Shown piece by piece: positions 14,175 to 16,410 of a stretch of 16,410 nt of DNA (its first letter is position 1; each line of letters opens with the position of its first letter). Under the pieces are notes generated by a model. The model worked only from the letters and a program-made list of their open reading frames with translations. It was not told the DNA's origin and ran no database searches. The translations under genes were made by a program, and so were the position numbers. The DNA lies in contig PMXT01000085.1 in assembly GCA_003170995.1 (NCBI GenBank), positions 1,742 through 18,151 of the forward strand. The letters are read 5' to 3'. This stretch comes from Actinomycetota bacterium. GTDB taxonomy: Bacteria; Actinomycetota; Thermoleophilia; Gaiellales; Gaiellaceae.

Positions 14175-15362
14175 ATGTTCAGTCACTCGGCGCTCTTCCG
14201 CGCACGCATCATTACCGGAGTCGTTCTGCTCGGCGCGACGATGGCCCTGGGGCTTGCCGGTGGCATTCCCTCAAACGCAACGGCGCAGGTTGTCGGCCTG
14301 CAATCCGTTAGCGCCACCCAGGTCAGCTCCGGCCGGATCCACACCTGTGCCCTCCTCTCCAACCACAGCGTCGAGTGTTGGGGTTGGAACATGGTCGGCG
14401 ACCCCGATGCCAGCATCCCCGTTGTATTGACCGGCCGCTCATTGACTCCGGTTCCGGTCGGCGGCATCACAAACGCCACCGCCGTGAGCGCCGGCTACGA
14501 TCACTCCTGCGCCCTGCTCTCCGACAATAGGGTCGAGTGCTGGGGCAGTGACGAACGCGGATACAGTCTTGACCCGGTTTTGGTCAGCGGCATCACGAAC
14601 GCCACCGCCGTGAGTGCCGGCGAGCAGGGCACGTGCGCCCTTCTCTCCAATCATAGGATCGAATGTTGGGGCGCAGGCCTGTTCGGTGGGCTCGGTAACG
14701 GCACGACTCAAGACAGCGCGACCCCGGTATTCGTCCGCGGCATCATGCATGCCACCCAGATCAGCTCCGGCCGGCTCCACACCTGTGCCCTCCTCTCCAA
14801 CCGTAGGATCGAGTGCTGGGGCTATAACCGCGATGGCGAACTCGGCAACGGCAAGAGGGTCACCTCCCGGTCGGGGGTTGCTACCCCGGTTCGAGTCAAA
14901 GGTATTACGAACGCAACTCAGATCAGCGCCGGCGGCGCTCACACCTGCGCTCTTCTCTCCAACCATAGGATCAAGTGCTGGGGCCTTAACGGCGTTGGCC
15001 AGCTCGGCAACGGCAAGAAGACGAGAAGCCTGATACCAGTTCCGGCAAGCGGAATCACGAATGCCACCCAGGTCAGCGCCGGTGGCAACCATACCTGTGC
15101 CCTCCTCTCCAACCACAAGGTCAAGTGCTGGGGCTACAACGGGGAAGGCGAGCTCGGTAACCTCACGAACGAACGCGGCGCGACGCCCGTATTCGTTCGC
15201 GGAATCACGAATGCCACCAAGGTCAGCGCAGGCGGCGCACGCACCTGCGCTCTACTGTCCAACCACAAGGTCAAGTGCTGGGGCTACAACGGTTACGGAC
15301 AGCTCGGGAACGGCACAGAAGACGACAGTGCGACCCCGGTTGGCGTGGTAGGCCTTCGCTAA
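14175..15362 (+). CDS. Secreted RCC1-repeat beta-propeller protein
   Basis: A 395-residue protein. Residues 1-38 form a signal peptide: basic MFSHSALFRAR, hydrophobic core IITGVVLLGATMALGLAGG, and a likely cleavage after NATA. The rest is seven tandem repeats of about 42-54 residues with the consensus TNATQVSAGGxHTCALLSNH, then xxKCWGYNGxGxLGNG and SATPVxVxGI. This is the RCC1/BLIP-II-type propeller, and seven repeats make a complete ring. Every repeat keeps two cysteines nine to ten residues apart (HTCAL and the C of CWG), suggesting a disulfide per blade outside the cell. The start at 14175 is supported by GGGAGG nine bases upstream and by the signal peptide. No enzymatic or anchoring domain is present, so it is probably released or periplasmic, with a binding role. 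The gene lies between copies of a 117-bp direct repeat. Confidence 0.85.
   Translation: MFSHSALFRARIITGVVLLGATMALGLAGGIPSNATAQVVGLQSVSATQVSSGRIHTCALLSNHSVECWGWNMVGDPDASIPVVLTGRSLTPVPVGGITNATAVSAGYDHSCALLSDNRVECWGSDERGYSLDPVLVSGITNATAVSAGEQGTCALLSNHRIECWGAGLFGGLGNGTTQDSATPVFVRGIMHATQISSGRLHTCALLSNRRIECWGYNRDGELGNGKRVTSRSGVATPVRVKGITNATQISAGGAHTCALLSNHRIKCWGLNGVGQLGNGKKTRSLIPVPASGITNATQVSAGGNHTCALLSNHKVKCWGYNGEGELGNLTNERGATPVFVRGITNATKVSAGGARTCALLSNHKVKCWGYNGYGQLGNGTEDDSATPVGVVGLR
14312..15360 (+). repeat. Seven intragenic tandem repeats (126-162 bp units)
   Basis: The ACCTGYGCYCT...TGCTGGGGC core recurs, starting at about 14343, 14505, 14631, 14781, 14943, 15093 and 15243. The spacings are 162, 126, 150, 162, 150 and 150 bp, all multiples of three. 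Cores of units 4-7 are nearly identical in DNA, which points to internal duplication or gene conversion. Confidence 0.85.
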
Positions 15363-15487
15363 AACTGCTTATCGAGTCCCACCTGGGCCTCGCGCTCGAC
15401 TAGATCCGGCTACGTTCCTGAACGCTCGCTCGGGTGAGCGGCCGGGGCATTTCCGCGTTCGGATTGGCGCAGCATTCGAAAATCGCT

Positions 15488-15604
15488 AACTGGGCGTCGG
15501 TCTGGATGAACACATCGCCTTCGTGATCGCGGCGTTCAGGCCTATCGCCGCTGAGCTCGGGCTCCGGACCGGCGCCGACGCGAACCCGAAATTCCTGGTC
15601 TAGG
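15488..15604 (+). repeat. Direct repeat copy B (orphan 3' fragment of an HD gene)
   Basis: Gapless partner of 13771-13887. It reads LGVGLDEHIAFVIAAFRPI and onward to ANPKFLV-stop, with an in-frame TAA immediately before it and no start codon context, so it is a non-expressed gene remnant. Its TAG stop (15601-15603) overlaps the aminotransferase stop in the palindrome CTAG. Confidence 0.95.
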
Positions 15605-16410
15605 CGAGCGCCTCGAGCAGCCGCTCGATGTCTTCCTCGCTCGTCCACCAGCCGCAGGAGGCGCGGATCAGGTTCCTTCCCGGGATGTCGCGGACGACGA
15701 CGTTGCGTTTGAACAGGCGCCTTACCGTCTCGGTCGGATCGCTTTCGGCCCGCCAGCTCACGAGCGTTCCCCGGCCCGGAGCCGAGACGACGTCGAAGCG
15801 CTCCGCCAGGGCCGAGCGGCAGCGCTCGCTCATCTCGGCGGCGCGCTCGAGGGCCCACTCGGGCCGCCCGTCGAGAGCGGCGAGAAGACCAACGAGCGAA
15901 GCCGGCGCGAGCCAATGCGAGTCGAAGCGGGCGGCGCCCGCTCGCGGCTCGAACTTCCCACTCGGCTCGAAGCTCGTCTGGGCGTAGTGGCTCGGCTGGG
16001 CGACACGCAGCCGCTCGGGATCGCGGACGACGAGCGCTCCGACCGTGTCCGGCCCGCAGAGCCACTTCTGCGCCGAGACGGTGAGGAAGTCGAGCCCGGC
16101 GGCGTCGACCGGGAGCGCCCCGACCGCCTGGGCTCCGTCCACGAGTACGGGAATCCCGCTTCGCGCTCGCAATTCGGCCACGGGTAAAACGCGCCCGTCC
16201 GTCCAGAGCACCTGCGAGAGCGCGAGCAACCTGGTGCGCGGCGTGAGGGCGGCCAAAATCGCCTCGGTATCCGGCCTGGCGACGACAACGCGGGCACCCG
16301 AGGCATGAAGCGGCCCGAGTAGACCGAAGTGCTCGTCGGTGGTGGTCACGACCTCATCCCCGGGCGAGAGGTCGAGCCCGGCCAACACGATGTTGCAGCC
16401 GTCGGTGGTC
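15600..16410 (-). CDS. Class V aminotransferase (PLP-dependent), N-terminus beyond right edge
   Basis: The C-terminal 269 codons of a fold-type I PLP enzyme of the class V (NifS/isopenicillin N epimerase/EgtE-like) group. The peptide enters the window at TTDGCNIVLAGLDLSPGDEV, the canonical segment before the TTxxEH motif. DGAQAVGALPVD carries the Asp that contacts the PLP pyridine nitrogen. The Schiff-base lysine is in SAQKWLCGP (codon at 16065-16067). The C-terminal domain ends with IRASCGWWTSEEDIERLLEAL, where the Arg of the IRAS motif binds the substrate carboxylate. It could be a cysteine desulfurase-like lyase, an epimerase or an aminotransferase; without the N-terminus the substrate is open. 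The GTG at 16386-16388 is an internal Val codon, not a start. The stop overlaps repeat copy B. Confidence 0.88.
   Translation of the reverse strand, partial: TTDGCNIVLAGLDLSPGDEVVTTTDEHFGLLGPLHASGARVVVARPDTEAILAALTPRTRLLALSQVLWTDGRVLPVAELRARSGIPVLVDGAQAVGALPVDAAGLDFLTVSAQKWLCGPDTVGALVVRDPERLRVAQPSHYAQTSFEPSGKFEPRAGAARFDSHWLAPASLVGLLAALDGRPEWALERAAEMSERCRSALAERFDVVSAPGRGTLVSWRAESDPTETVRRLFKRNVVVRDIPGRNLIRASCGWWTSEEDIERLLEALA

Noticed and set aside
14312..15360. Regular tandem repeats as a CRISPR array or minisatellite
   Set aside because: The units are 126-162 bp in multiples of three, keep one reading frame and encode RCC1 blades.
15421..15440. CGCTC/GAGCG stem after the RCC1 gene as its terminator
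   Set aside because: It is a short stem without a T tract, and alternative pairings in the CTCG-rich sequence are equally good.
15400..16065. Long minus-strand frame overlapping the aminotransferase and repeat copy B
   Set aside because: It is a shifted frame of the aminotransferase gene with Arg/Ala-rich sequence and no motif; the overlapping frame has the PLP lysine and conserved segments.

Overview
The window is high-GC bacterial chromosomal DNA. Its gene content points to an actinobacterium: SepF, YggT and DivIVA are encoded side by side, and the tRNA nucleotidyltransferase is a DHH-CBS-CBS-NTase fusion. Overall it looks like class Thermoleophilia (Solirubrobacterales or Gaiellales type). 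That placement is inferred from gene content and style; no rRNA or marker tree is available. Most of the window is ordinary housekeeping DNA, densely packed, with ATGA/GTGA overlaps and CTAG convergent-stop overlaps.

Layout. Positions 1-1138 (minus) hold RNase Z, translationally coupled to a truncated DUF2007-like small protein. A 308-bp spacer separates these from a membrane-anchored HD-GYP phosphodiesterase (plus, 1447-2706). Next comes a minus-strand envelope/cell-division block: divIVA (2719-3390), yggT (3402-3713) and sepF (3807-4358). Its usual upstream partners yggS (5530-6135) and pgeF (6122-6853) are also present, but two plus-strand genes separate them from sepF: a helix-turn-helix protein with a Cys/His metal-site motif (4705-5073) and a four-helix membrane protein (5084-5533). 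Upstream of pgeF on the same strand lie the 853-aa CCA-adding fusion protein (6856-9417), an MFS transporter (9456-10682), RidA (10701-11093), a HisB-fold protein without most of its metal ligands (11090-11623), and MurA with an Asp in place of the catalytic Cys (11718-13031). The spacing (2-94 bp gaps, two overlaps) allows one long transcript from murA through yggS, so murein precursor synthesis, peptidoglycan editing and tRNA maturation may be co-transcribed.

Right part. A plus-strand HD-domain hydrolase (13284-13874) is followed by a secreted protein of seven RCC1-type repeats (14175-15362), and then by a class V aminotransferase on the minus strand that runs off the right edge. The last ~100 coding bases of the HD gene plus the bases just after it (13771-13887) recur as a direct repeat at 15488-15604, about 90% identical without gaps. 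The second copy abuts the aminotransferase stop. The RCC1 gene therefore sits inside a 1717-bp unit bounded by a duplicated gene 3' end. This reads as an insertion or duplication event that separated a formerly convergent HD/aminotransferase pair.

The points most worth a second look are that repeat-flanked RCC1 cassette, the HisB-like probable pseudoenzyme next to a Cys-to-Asp MurA, and the gene pair interrupting the pgeF-yggS-sepF-yggT-divIVA order. No rRNA, tRNA, CRISPR array, integrase or transposase was seen.
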